The translations under genes were made by a program, and so were the position numbers. From assembly GCF_024054195.1 (NCBI RefSeq), contig NZ_JAMXLB010000001.1, positions 911,069 to 975,068 of the forward strand: a DNA stretch of 64,000 nt, in the 5' to 3' direction. Positions 1 to 8,169 of this stretch are shown here, one piece after another. Source of the stretch: Flavobacterium sp. NRK F7. GTDB taxonomy: Bacteria > Bacteroidota > Bacteroidia > Flavobacteriales > Flavobacteriaceae. The first letter of the stretch is position 1; every line of letters begins with the position of its first letter. The notes under the pieces are model-generated. The model was not told the origin of the DNA and ran no database searches. It was given only the letters and a program-made list of their open reading frames with translations.

Positions 1-961
1 ATTCATCCATTAGTTCTGGATTGTCTTTTATTAAAGCTTTCACCGAATCTCGACCTTGACCTAATTTCGTCTCTCCATAACTAAACCATGAACCACTTTT
101 CTTAACAATTTCAAATTCTACTGCTAAATCGAGTACTTCACCTACTTTGGAAACTCCTTCCCCATACATAATATCAAATTCTGCAGTTTTAAATGGAGGC
201 GCCACTTTGTTTTTAACTATTTTAACTTTAGTTCTGTTACCAATTACATTTTCACCATCTTTAATTTGTGAAGAGCGTCTAATATCCACTCTTACAGAAG
301 CATAGAATTTTAATGCGTTACCACCTGTAGTCGTTTCAGGACTTCCGAACATTACTCCAATTTTATCGCGTAATTGATTGATAAAAAATACGGTACAGTT
401 TGTCTTATGAATTGTTGCGGTTAGTTTTCGTAACGCTTGCGACATTAAACGAGCATGTAATCCCATTTTTGAGTCTCCCATGTCGCCTTCAATTTCACTT
501 TTAGGTGTTAAAGCTGCAACAGAGTCAATCACTACTATGTCAACTGCTCCAGAACGAATTAAGCTTTCTGCAATTTCAAGAGCCTGTTCCCCATTGTCTG
601 GTTGCGAAATGATTAAATTATCAATATCGATTCCTAATTTTTCGGCATAAAAACGATCAAAAGCATGTTCTGCATCAATAAATGCAGCTATTCCACCCGC
701 TTTTTGTGTTTCTGCAATAGCATGTAAAGTCAAAGTTGTTTTACCAGAAGATTCAGGGCCATATATTTCAATAATTCTACCTTTTGGATATCCATTTACG
801 CCAAGAGCTAAATCCAATCCTAATGAACCAGATGAAATGACTTCTACTTCTTCTACAGCAGCATCACCCATCTTCATTACAGTTCCTTTTCCGTAGGTTT
901 TATCTAATTTGTCTAATGTTAATTGTAAGGCTTTTAATTTTGCGTCTTTATCTGTGCTCAT
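1..961 (-). CDS. recA: RecA recombinase (C-terminus cut off by window edge)
   Basis: RecA forms ATP-dependent filaments on single-stranded DNA, drives homologous recombination and triggers SOS cleavage. Translating the minus strand from the ATG at 961 gives [19 protein letters not shown], then a Walker A motif (GPESSGKTT), the VIDSVAAL Walker B strand, and the conserved [18 protein letters not shown] region. About 320 residues are present, and the frame is open at position 1, so only the last 15-25 residues should be missing. It is divergent from trhO. A candidate promoter reads TTG-N19-TATTTTTA on the minus strand (caa at 1007-1009, taaaaata at 980-987). I see no SOS box, but I do not know the LexA motif in this lineage. 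Identity is certain. Confidence 0.98.
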   Translation of the reverse strand, partial: MSTDKDAKLKALQLTLDKLDKTYGKGTVMKMGDAAVEEVEVISSGSLGLDLALGVNGYPKGRIIEIYGPESSGKTTLTLHAIAETQKAGGIAAFIDAEHAFDRFYAEKLGIDIDNLIISQPDNGEQALEIAESLIRSGAVDIVVIDSVAALTPKSEIEGDMGDSKMGLHARLMSQALRKLTATIHKTNCTVFFINQLRDKIGVMFGSPETTTGGNALKFYASVRVDIRRSSQIKDGENVIGNRTKVKIVKNKVAPPFKTAEFDIMYGEGVSKVGEVLDLAVEFEIVKKSGSWFSYGETKLGQGRDSVKALIKDNPELMDE

Positions 962-979
962 AATTATGTATATTTTGCG

Positions 980-1009
980 TAAAAATACCTAAATTTTATC
1001 TTTTTGCAA
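980..1009 (-). promoter_or_regulatory. Candidate recA promoter
   Basis: On the minus strand, TTG (1009-1007) is followed after 19 bases by TATTTTTA (987-980), one mismatch from the Bacteroidetes -7 box TAnnTTTG. It lies about 20 bases upstream of the recA ATG. Confidence 0.5.
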
Positions 1010-1169
1010 TGAAATTTTATTAACAAGTTGAAATTTTGCTTTAGGATGCTTTTTGAGGTGTTAAAAAGTTGGTTTTCAGGTGAAATTTTATAATTATTTT
1101 GATGTGAATCTATAGTTAACTTTGATTTTTAATTTGCTTTTGTGTATTTCAAACTTTAAAATAAAATTT

Positions 1170-1177
1170 TATCTTTG
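1170..1177 (+). promoter_or_regulatory. -7 promoter box of trhO
   Basis: TATCTTTG is an exact match to the Bacteroidetes -7 consensus TAnnTTTG, 60 bases upstream of the ATG at 1238. The TTG that opens the longest reading frame (1175) lies inside this box, so it cannot be the start of a message transcribed from here. Confidence 0.7.
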
Positions 1178-1237
1178 CAACCAGAAATCCTTCCATTTAG
1201 GGTTTATAAAATAATTTCTCACTTAAACGTTTATAGC

Positions 1238-2593
1238 ATGCAACTGTATAACACCTTAAGCGCAGAAGAAAGAGCCGAGCTTATTGATCAAGCGGGCAAA
1301 CAACGTTTAACGTTGTCTTTTTATGCGTATGCTAAAATTCAAGATCCTCAACAATTTCGTAACGATTTATTTCTAGCCTGGAATCCTTTAGATGCTCTTG
1401 GGAGAATCTATGTGGCTCATGAAGGGATAAATGCCCAGATGAGTGTTCCAGCCGATAATTTTGAAGCTTTTAGAGATACCTTAGAAAGCTATGATTTTAT
1501 GAAAGGCATTCGTCTGAATGTAGCTGTAGAACAAGATGATCATTCTTTTTTAAAATTAACTATTAAAGTGCGACATAAAATTGTTGCTGATGGATTAAAT
1601 GATGCTACTTTTGATGTAACTAAAAAAGGAATTCATTTAAAAGCCAAAGAGTTTAATGAAATACTAGAAGATCCAAATACAATAGTAGTGGATTTTAGAA
1701 ACCATTACGAAAGTGAAGTTGGTCATTTTAAAGGAGCTATTACTCCAGATGTAGAAACTTTTAGAGAAAGTTTACCTATTATCAACGAACAATTGAAAGA
1801 TTTCAAAGAAACGAAAAACTTGGTAATGTATTGTACTGGAGGGATTCGTTGTGAAAAAGCTTCGGCCTATTACAAACATCAAGGATTTAAAAATGTCTAT
1901 CAATTAGAAGGTGGCATCATTAATTATGCGAAGCAAATAAAAGAAGAAGGTTTGGAAAGCAAATTTATTGGTAAAAACTTTGTTTTTGATAATCGTTTAG
2001 GCGAACGTATAACAGAAGATATTATTTCACAATGTCATCAATGTGGAAAACCTTGTGATAATCATACAAATTGTGTGAATGATGGTTGTCATTTATTGTT
2101 TATTCAATGTGATGAATGTAAGGCTGTTATGGAGAATTGTTGCTCAATGGAATGTCAAGAAGTGATTCATCTGCCATTAGCGGAACAAGTAAAATTAAGA
2201 AAAGGGAAGCAAGTAGGAAATAAAGTCTTTAGAAAAGGAAAATCGGAGAAGTTAAAATTCAAACATTCTGGTGTGTTGTCAGATGAACCTTTAGATGTTG
2301 TCTCAAAGACAAAAACCATTCGTGAAAAGATTAAAGTTAAAAAAGTGCTATTAGGTAAAGCCGAACACTTTTTTGTAAAAGCACAAGTAGCTCAATTTTT
2401 AATTGAAAATCAAGAATTAAATAGTGGAGATAAAATTTTAATCTCTGGGCCTACAACTGGGAATCAAGAATTGATACTAGAAAAAATGTTAGTTAATGGA
2501 AAAGAAGTGGCTCATGCTAAGTCTGGAGACAAGGTAACTTTTCAAGTGCCATTTCGAGTTCGATTATCAGATAAACTGTTTAAAATGAAGTAA
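1238..2593 (+). CDS. trhO: tRNA uridine(34) hydroxylase TrhO (rhodanese family) with an extra C-terminal beta domain
   Basis: TrhO makes 5-hydroxyuridine at position 34 of tRNA using oxygen. From the ATG at 1238 the protein has 451 residues: an N-terminal acylphosphatase-like domain (about 1-95), a rhodanese domain (about 110-225) with the catalytic loop CTGGIRC (Cys199), and the Cys-rich segment CHQCGKPCDNHTNC that follows it in the family. Typical TrhO proteins end near 330-350 residues. Here a further ~100 residues follow a basic linker, containing a predicted beta-rich segment (SGDKILISGPTTG, then GDKVTFQVPFRVRLSD) that resembles the C-terminal barrel of U32 peptidases. I reject the upstream TTG at 1175 because it lies in the -7 box. 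Confidence 0.92.
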   Translation: MQLYNTLSAEERAELIDQAGKQRLTLSFYAYAKIQDPQQFRNDLFLAWNPLDALGRIYVAHEGINAQMSVPADNFEAFRDTLESYDFMKGIRLNVAVEQDDHSFLKLTIKVRHKIVADGLNDATFDVTKKGIHLKAKEFNEILEDPNTIVVDFRNHYESEVGHFKGAITPDVETFRESLPIINEQLKDFKETKNLVMYCTGGIRCEKASAYYKHQGFKNVYQLEGGIINYAKQIKEEGLESKFIGKNFVFDNRLGERITEDIISQCHQCGKPCDNHTNCVNDGCHLLFIQCDECKAVMENCCSMECQEVIHLPLAEQVKLRKGKQVGNKVFRKGKSEKLKFKHSGVLSDEPLDVVSKTKTIREKIKVKKVLLGKAEHFFVKAQVAQFLIENQELNSGDKILISGPTTGNQELILEKMLVNGKEVAHAKSGDKVTFQVPFRVRLSDKLFKMK

Positions 2594-2634
2594 CTAGTTT
2601 TCAAGAGTAAAAAACAGTTTTAAAAATATACTTT

Positions 2635-2673
2635 AAAAAACCTATTTGCGTTAAAATGTAAATAGGTTTTTTG
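2635..2673 (+). terminator. Terminator after trhO
   Basis: Inverted repeat AAAAAACCTATTT ... AAATAGGTTTTTT with a 12-base loop, ending in a T-run. It lies 42 bases past the trhO stop codon. Confidence 0.85.
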
Positions 2674-2717
2674 TTTTAAAGCTAATTTTCAGTTTCTATC
2701 TATAAGTAAATTTATAT

Positions 2718-2725
2718 TATCTTTA
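2718..2725 (+). promoter_or_regulatory. Candidate -7 box of the ricT-gldH-PBP operon
   Basis: TATCTTTA differs from TAnnTTTG only in the last base and lies 61 bases before the ricT ATG, just after the trhO terminator. Confidence 0.45.
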
Positions 2726-2786
2726 CACTCAAAATACGTTTTAGACAAGTAGTGCTGTTTAAGCGCAATCAATATATATTCAAATT

Positions 2787-3956
2787 ATGGCATGTAATAA
2801 CTGTTCGACAGGAACTACTACAGATGGAGTTCCTAAAGGATGTGGCAATAAAGGATCATGTGGCACAGGAAGCTGCAATAAATTAACAGTTTTTGATTGG
2901 TTATCCAATATGACATTACCACAAGGGCAAGAACCTTTTGGTTGTGTGGAAGTTCGTTTTAAAAATGGAAGAAAAGAGTTTTTCAGAAACCCTGAAAAAT
3001 TAGCCTTATCCATTGGAGATATAGTAGCCACTGAAGCTTCGCCTGGACATGATGTAGGTATCGTTTCTTTAGCAGGAGAATTGGTTAAAATCCAAATGAA
3101 AAAGAAAAATGTAAGTATCGATAGTGAGCTTGCTAAAATATACAGAAAGGCTTCTCAAAAAGATATTGATATTTGGAGTGAGGCCAGAAATAAAGAAGAG
3201 AAAGTACGTATGCGTGCTCGCGAAATTGCCATTTCTCTTAATTTAGAGATGAAGATTTCTGATGTAGAATTCCAAGGCGACGGTTCCAAAGCGACATTTT
3301 ATTACACCGCTAGTGATCGCGTTGATTTTCGTCAATTGATTAAAGATTTTGCAAGAGAATTTAGTATTCGTATTGAAATGAAACAAGTTGGTTTTCGTCA
3401 GGAAGCTTCTCGTTTAGGAGGAATTGGTTCTTGTGGAAGAGAATTGTGTTGTTCTACTTGGTTAACCGATTTTAGAAGTGTGAATACTTCAGCAGCACGT
3501 TACCAACAACTTTCCTTAAACCCTCAAAAATTAGCAGGACAATGTGGGAAATTAAAATGTTGTTTAAACTACGAATTAGACACCTATCTTGATGCGCTTA
3601 AAGATTTTCCTGATTTGGATACAAAGTTATATACCGAAAAAGGTAATGCACACTGCCAAAAAGTAGATATTTTCAAAGAATTAATGTGGTTTTCTTATGA
3701 AAATCAACCAGCGCATTGGCATGTTTTATCCGTTGCGGATGTTAAAGAAATTTTGGTTAAAAACAAGCAAAAAATTAGAATTTCTGCCATTGAAGATTTT
3801 GTCGTAGAAGCAACGAAAGAAATTGAGAAAAACTTCCAAAATGTGGTTGGACAAGATAGTTTAACCAGATTTGATCAAAAGCCTAAAAAGAAAAATAATA
3901 AAAATAAAAAGCGTCGTAAACCAACAAATTTTAAAAATGGACCTAAAAAGGAATAA
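2787..3956 (+). CDS. ricT: PSP1-domain protein, RicT family
   Basis: PSP1/RicT proteins are cytoplasmic; in Bacillus subtilis RicT forms an iron-sulfur complex with RicA and RicF that affects mRNA maturation. The 389 residues hold the PSP1 core (about 50-290) with the diagnostic Cys clusters GSCGRELCCSTWL and GQCGKLKCCLNYE, which suit Fe-S binding. Upstream of the core is a Cys/Gly-rich head (CNNC ... GCGNKGSCGTGSC), and the C-terminus is a Lys/Asn-rich basic tail of the type seen in RNA-binding proteins. It starts the ricT-gldH-PBP1A operon: the gldH start codon lies inside its last codons. Family is sure; whether the B. subtilis role carries over is not known. Confidence 0.9.
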   Translation: MACNNCSTGTTTDGVPKGCGNKGSCGTGSCNKLTVFDWLSNMTLPQGQEPFGCVEVRFKNGRKEFFRNPEKLALSIGDIVATEASPGHDVGIVSLAGELVKIQMKKKNVSIDSELAKIYRKASQKDIDIWSEARNKEEKVRMRAREIAISLNLEMKISDVEFQGDGSKATFYYTASDRVDFRQLIKDFAREFSIRIEMKQVGFRQEASRLGGIGSCGRELCCSTWLTDFRSVNTSAARYQQLSLNPQKLAGQCGKLKCCLNYELDTYLDALKDFPDLDTKLYTEKGNAHCQKVDIFKELMWFSYENQPAHWHVLSVADVKEILVKNKQKIRISAIEDFVVEATKEIEKNFQNVVGQDSLTRFDQKPKKKNNKNKKRRKPTNFKNGPKKE

Positions 3957-4428
3957 TTTTTTTATACTGATTTTTCTATGTATACTCTGTTTTTCTTGCG
4001 ACGAAAAGAGAGTTTTTGATGAATATCAAGCTTTAAATGGCAAATGGAAACAAGAAGATGTTGTTCGGTTTACTTTTGAACAGAATGACACTATTAATCC
4101 TTATAATTTATTTTTGAATATCAGAAATAATAATGATTATCCTTTTAGCAACTTATTTGTTACAGTTTCGTTAAAACAACCTGATAGTTTAGTTAAAATC
4201 GATACTTTAGAATATGCAATGGCAAATCCAGATGGCTCATTAATGGGAGAGGGTTTTTCAGACGTAAAAGAAAGTAAATTATGGTATCAAGAGAATTTTG
4301 TGTTTAAACAAAAAGGAACATATACCATAGAAATACAACAAGCACTAAGGGAAACAGGAAGTGTTTCAGGTGTAGAAGAATTGAATGGTGTAACAGATGT
4401 GGGTTTCAGAATAGAAAAAACAAAATAA
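3937..4428 (+). CDS. gldH: Gliding motility lipoprotein GldH
   Basis: GldH is a lipoprotein needed for gliding in Flavobacterium johnsoniae, where its loss is linked to GldJ and T9SS function. The ATG at 3937 gives a 163-residue protein with a lipoprotein signal: MDLKRNNFFILIFLCILC then FSC, so Cys21 is the likely lipidated residue. The mature part has a beta-sandwich look with FEQNDTINPYNLFLNIRNN and ends in VTDVGFRIEK, typical of GldH. The longest frame begins upstream at 3871 inside ricT, but that adds a basic head that would spoil the signal peptide. The gene overlaps ricT by 20 bases and is followed two bases later by PBP1A, so the three are probably co-translated. Confidence 0.93.
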   Translation: MDLKRNNFFILIFLCILCFSCDEKRVFDEYQALNGKWKQEDVVRFTFEQNDTINPYNLFLNIRNNNDYPFSNLFVTVSLKQPDSLVKIDTLEYAMANPDGSLMGEGFSDVKESKLWYQENFVFKQKGTYTIEIQQALRETGSVSGVEELNGVTDVGFRIEKTK

Positions 4429-4430
4429 AT

Positions 4431-6716
4431 ATGGCAACAAAGAAAAAAGAAAGCAGTGAATTTTCTAAGTATATAAAAATATTTTGGAAGACCTTTTTAT
4501 TTGGGTTAGGATTTATTATTTTATTATTTCTATTTGCTTCTTGGGGCTTTTTTGGAGCAATGCCTACTTTCGAAACTCTAGAAAATCCAGATTCGAATAT
4601 TGCTACTGAAATTATGTCTTCTGACGGAGTCGTTTTGGGAAAATTTTATGCCCAAAATAGAGTGCCTGTTACGTATGAAGAATTGCCAAAAGATTTAGTC
4701 CATGCGCTTGTTGCTACAGAAGATGAACGTTTTTATGAACATTCAGGTATTGATGCAAGAGGTACTTTACGTGCAGTTCTAAGCTTAGGAAGAGATGGTG
4801 GCGCGAGTACGATTAGCCAACAGTTGGCAAAAAATTTATTTCACGGTAGTGACGGTTCTAGAAATATAATTTTGAGAATTGTTCAAAAAATAAAGGAATG
4901 GATTATTGCTACTAGATTGGAACGTCAATACACCAAAAATGAAATTATTGCGATGTATTTAAATCAAGTTGATTTTGTAAATGGTGCCATCGGTATTCGT
5001 TCGGCTTCTAAAATTTATTTTAACAAAGAACCAAAAGATTTAAGTACAGAAGAAGGAGCTGTTATTATTGGAATGTTAACCAATCCCTCTAGATTCAATC
5101 CAAAACGTTTCGAAGAAAGATCAAGAAATAGAAGAAATATCGTACTTGGGCAAATGGTTCGTAGTGGCTATCTTAAAGAAAGTAAAAAAATAGAATTACA
5201 ACAAAAACCTATCGTTTTAGATTTCCGACCTGAAGATCACAATCAAGGGATTGCAACTTATTTCAGAGAATATTTGAAAGTTTACATGAAAGATTGGGTG
5301 AAAAATCATAAAAAAGAAGATGGTACGGAATATGATATTTATAGAGATGGTTTAAAAATTTATACCACTATCGATTCTCGTATGCAAAAATATGCAGAAG
5401 AAGCCGTGCAAGAACATTTAACCATTCTACAAGCTAAATTTTTCGAATTGGCAAAAACGGAAAAAAATGCTCCTTTTATAAAAATCACAGATGAAGAAAC
5501 GGAGAAGATTATAAAAAGCGCCATGAAAAATTCGGAACGCTGGAGAATCATGAAAGACGATGGAAAGTCCGAAGAAGAAATCTTAAAATCATTTGAGATT
5601 AAAACGAAAATGAAAATTTTTACTTGGAAGGGTGAAAAAGATACGGTAATGACTCCAAGAGATTCTATTCGTTACTACAAACATTTCCTTCAAACAGGTA
5701 TGATGGCCATGGAACCACAAACGGGTCATATTAAAGCATGGGTTGGTGGTATTAATCATAAATATTTCCAATACGATCACGTAGGCCAAGGTGCAAGACA
5801 AGTGGGTTCTACTTTCAAGCCTTTTGTGTATTCAACGGCTATAGAGCAGTTAGGAATGTCGCCATGTGACTCTATTATTGACGGCCCATTTACGATGCCA
5901 AAAGGGAAATGGGGAATTTCAAAAACATGGTCGCCAACAAATGATGGAGGTGCTTTTAAAGGCATGGTTACACTTAAAAAAGCGTTAGCTAATTCATTAA
6001 ACCCTGTGTCAGCTAAATTAATGGATCGTGTAGGGCCACAATCAGTAGTTGATATGGCAAGAGATTTAGGTGTAACAACAGAAATACCAGTTACTCCTGC
6101 GATTGCCTTAGGTGCTGTTGATATTACAGTTAAAGAAATGGTAGGTGCTTTTAGTACATTTGCGAATCAAGGAGTTTATATTGCACCAACATTCATTACT
6201 AGAATAGAAGATAAAAATGGAGTAGTTTTAGATCAAGTAATTCCACAATCCAAAGATGTAATGAACAGAGATGTGGCATATGCTATTATTAAATTAATGG
6301 AAGGGGTAACAGAATCAGGAACTGGGGCTCGTTTAAGATGGGGTTCTGTTAATGGTTTAACCAATTACAAGTATAAATTTACGAATCCTATTGCTGGTAA
6401 AACAGGAACAACACAAAACAACTCTGATGGATGGTTTATTGGAATGGTACCAAACTTATCAGCTGGAATTTGGGTTGGAAACGAAGACAGAGCGGCACAT
6501 TTTAGAAGAACTTTATATGGACAGGGAGCTTGTATGGCTTTACCAATTTGGGGATTATTTATGGATAAATGTTACAAGGATAAAGAATTAAACGTGTCTC
6601 AAGAAAGTTTTGAAAGACCTGAAAAAATAAGTATTCGTGTTGATTGTACAACAGCCGCTCCAATTGTTGATTCAACTGATGTGGACAAGCCGAATATGTC
6701 TGAATTCGATTTTTGA
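4431..6716 (+). CDS. Class A penicillin-binding protein 1A (peptidoglycan glycosyltransferase/transpeptidase)
   Basis: This bifunctional enzyme polymerises glycan strands and cross-links peptides in the periplasm. It has 761 residues: a short cytoplasmic head, one membrane helix (about 17-42), a GT51 glycosyltransferase domain with ATEDERFYEHSGID (Glu97 region), and a transpeptidase domain with the three active-site motifs S460-T-F-K, S522-L-N and K657-T-G-T. Length and order match the PBP1A family. The start ATG follows the gldH stop by two bases. A ~17-base gap then leads to the CoA-transferase genes, with no terminator visible, so transcription may continue. Confidence 0.96.
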   Translation: MATKKKESSEFSKYIKIFWKTFLFGLGFIILLFLFASWGFFGAMPTFETLENPDSNIATEIMSSDGVVLGKFYAQNRVPVTYEELPKDLVHALVATEDERFYEHSGIDARGTLRAVLSLGRDGGASTISQQLAKNLFHGSDGSRNIILRIVQKIKEWIIATRLERQYTKNEIIAMYLNQVDFVNGAIGIRSASKIYFNKEPKDLSTEEGAVIIGMLTNPSRFNPKRFEERSRNRRNIVLGQMVRSGYLKESKKIELQQKPIVLDFRPEDHNQGIATYFREYLKVYMKDWVKNHKKEDGTEYDIYRDGLKIYTTIDSRMQKYAEEAVQEHLTILQAKFFELAKTEKNAPFIKITDEETEKIIKSAMKNSERWRIMKDDGKSEEEILKSFEIKTKMKIFTWKGEKDTVMTPRDSIRYYKHFLQTGMMAMEPQTGHIKAWVGGINHKYFQYDHVGQGARQVGSTFKPFVYSTAIEQLGMSPCDSIIDGPFTMPKGKWGISKTWSPTNDGGAFKGMVTLKKALANSLNPVSAKLMDRVGPQSVVDMARDLGVTTEIPVTPAIALGAVDITVKEMVGAFSTFANQGVYIAPTFITRIEDKNGVVLDQVIPQSKDVMNRDVAYAIIKLMEGVTESGTGARLRWGSVNGLTNYKYKFTNPIAGKTGTTQNNSDGWFIGMVPNLSAGIWVGNEDRAAHFRRTLYGQGACMALPIWGLFMDKCYKDKELNVSQESFERPEKISIRVDCTTAAPIVDSTDVDKPNMSEFDF

Positions 6717-6733
6717 AAAAAAGCAAATAAAAT

Positions 6734-7435
6734 ATGATTAAGCGAACCGTAAAAAACGTTAGCGAAGCACTACAAGGAATTGAAAGCGGAATGACAATTA
6801 TGTTAGGAGGCTTTGGCCTTTGTGGTATTCCAGAAAATAGTATAGCTGAATTAGTAAATAAAAAAGTAACCAACTTAACCTGTATTTCTAACAATGCAGG
6901 AGTGGATGATTTCGGATTAGGACTGTTGTTACAAAACCGTCAAATAAAAAAAATGATCTCATCTTATGTTGGGGAAAATGCTGAATTTGAAAGACAAATG
7001 CTTTCAGGTGAACTGGAAGTTGAATTAACACCACAAGGTACTTTAGCGGAAAAATGTAGAGCTGCCCAAGCAGGAATACCTGCCTTTTTTACACCTGCGG
7101 GTTATGGTACTGAAGTTGCCGAAGGGAAAGAGACAAGAGAATTTAATGGTAAAATGCATGTTATGGAGTTAGCATTTAAAGCAGATTTTTCTATTGTTAA
7201 AGCATGGAAGGGTGACGAAGCAGGGAATCTTATTTTTAAAGGAACGGCTAGAAATTTTAACGCAGTTATGGCAGGCGCAGCTAAAATTACGATTGCTGAA
7301 GTAGAAGAGTTAGTGCCAGCTGGAACTTTAGATCCAAATGAAATACACATTCCTGGTATTATGGTAAATCGTATTTTTCAAGGGGCTACATTTGAAAAAA
7401 GAATCGAGCAACGTACAACTAGAAAAAGAGCGTAA
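6734..7435 (+). CDS. 3-oxoacid CoA-transferase, subunit A
   Basis: With subunit B it moves CoA from succinyl-CoA to acetoacetate or a similar 3-oxoacid, linking ketone or branched-chain degradation to the TCA cycle. The 233 residues carry the glycine-rich loop [15 protein letters not shown] near the N-terminus and [18 protein letters not shown] and GMAGAAK-like stretches typical of the alpha chain. The subunit B gene begins two bases after its stop, as usual for this pair. The sequence does not decide between succinyl- or acetate-dependent variants, so I give no gene symbol. Confidence 0.93.
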   Translation: MIKRTVKNVSEALQGIESGMTIMLGGFGLCGIPENSIAELVNKKVTNLTCISNNAGVDDFGLGLLLQNRQIKKMISSYVGENAEFERQMLSGELEVELTPQGTLAEKCRAAQAGIPAFFTPAGYGTEVAEGKETREFNGKMHVMELAFKADFSIVKAWKGDEAGNLIFKGTARNFNAVMAGAAKITIAEVEELVPAGTLDPNEIHIPGIMVNRIFQGATFEKRIEQRTTRKRA

Positions 7436-7437
7436 TC

Positions 7438-8097
7438 ATGGCATTAGATAAAAATCAAATAGCAAAAAGAATAGCAAAAGAAGTAAAAGACGGTTACTAT
7501 GTGAATCTTGGAATAGGAATACCTACTTTGGTTGCTAATTTTGTAAGAGAAGATATATCAGTTGAATTCCAAAGTGAAAACGGCGTTTTAGGTATGGGAC
7601 CTTTCCCTTTTGAAGGCGAAGAGGATGCAGATATTATCAATGCTGGAAAACAGACGATAACTACTTTGCCTGGAGCAAGTTTTTTTGATTCGGCTTTTAG
7701 TTTTGGTATGATCCGAAGCCAGAAAGTTGATTTAACTATTTTAGGTGCTATGGAAGTAGCAGAAAATGGTGATATTGCGAATTGGAAAATACCAGGAAAA
7801 ATGGTAAAAGGTATGGGAGGCGCTATGGATTTAGTAGCTTCAGCTGAAAACATTATTGTGGCCATGATGCATGTTAACAAGGCTGGTGAGTCAAAATTGT
7901 TAAAGCGATGTTCTTTGCCCTTAACTGGAGTGGGTTGTGTAAAAAAAATTGTGACTGAATTAGCTGTTCTTGAGGTTACTTCAGAAGGTTTTAAATTGTT
8001 AGAAACGGCTCCTGGTGTTACAGTGGAAGATGTAAAAAATGCTACAGAAGGCACTTTGATTATCGAAGGAAATATTCCAGAAATGATTCTTGACTAA
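7438..8097 (+). CDS. 3-oxoacid CoA-transferase, subunit B
   Basis: This is the catalytic chain of the CoA-transferase. The conserved motif QSENGVLGMGP includes Glu47, the residue that forms the acyl-CoA thioester in the family. The start GIGIPTLVANF and the later segment GKMVKGMGGAMDLV are also diagnostic. Its 219 residues are the normal length. It forms a two-gene unit with subunit A (two-base spacing). A stem-loop at 8121-8157 follows. A long antisense frame across this gene is a composition shadow. Confidence 0.94.
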   Translation: MALDKNQIAKRIAKEVKDGYYVNLGIGIPTLVANFVREDISVEFQSENGVLGMGPFPFEGEEDADIINAGKQTITTLPGASFFDSAFSFGMIRSQKVDLTILGAMEVAENGDIANWKIPGKMVKGMGGAMDLVASAENIIVAMMHVNKAGESKLLKRCSLPLTGVGCVKKIVTELAVLEVTSEGFKLLETAPGVTVEDVKNATEGTLIIEGNIPEMILD

Positions 8098-8120
8098 ATA
8101 ATATAATACAAATATAATAG

Positions 8121-8157
8121 AGCCACAATCCACTGTTTATAGTAGTGTGTTGTGGCT
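8121..8157 (+). terminator. Stem-loop between CoA-transferase and methyltransferase genes
   Basis: Arms AGCCACAATCCACT and AGTGTGTTGTGGCT pair over 14 positions with a two-base internal mismatch and a 9-base loop, followed by AATTTTT. The hairpin ends only 12 bases before the ATG of the next gene, so it may also act in that gene's leader. Confidence 0.6.
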
Positions 8158-8169
8158 AATTTTTACAAT

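Noticed and set aside
1175..1237. TTG start extending trhO by 21 codons
   Set aside because: The TTG is part of the -7 box TATCTTTG, so a transcript from that promoter would not contain it; the ATG at 1238 gives the family's normal head.
3871..3936. Upstream start extending gldH by 22 codons
   Set aside because: It would add a basic head inside ricT and put the lipoprotein signal in the middle of the protein; the ATG at 3937 gives a proper signal peptide.
7497..8054. 185-codon antisense frame across CoA-transferase subunit B
   Set aside because: It lies wholly inside a well-identified gene, on the opposite strand, with no recognisable motif; it reflects codon composition.
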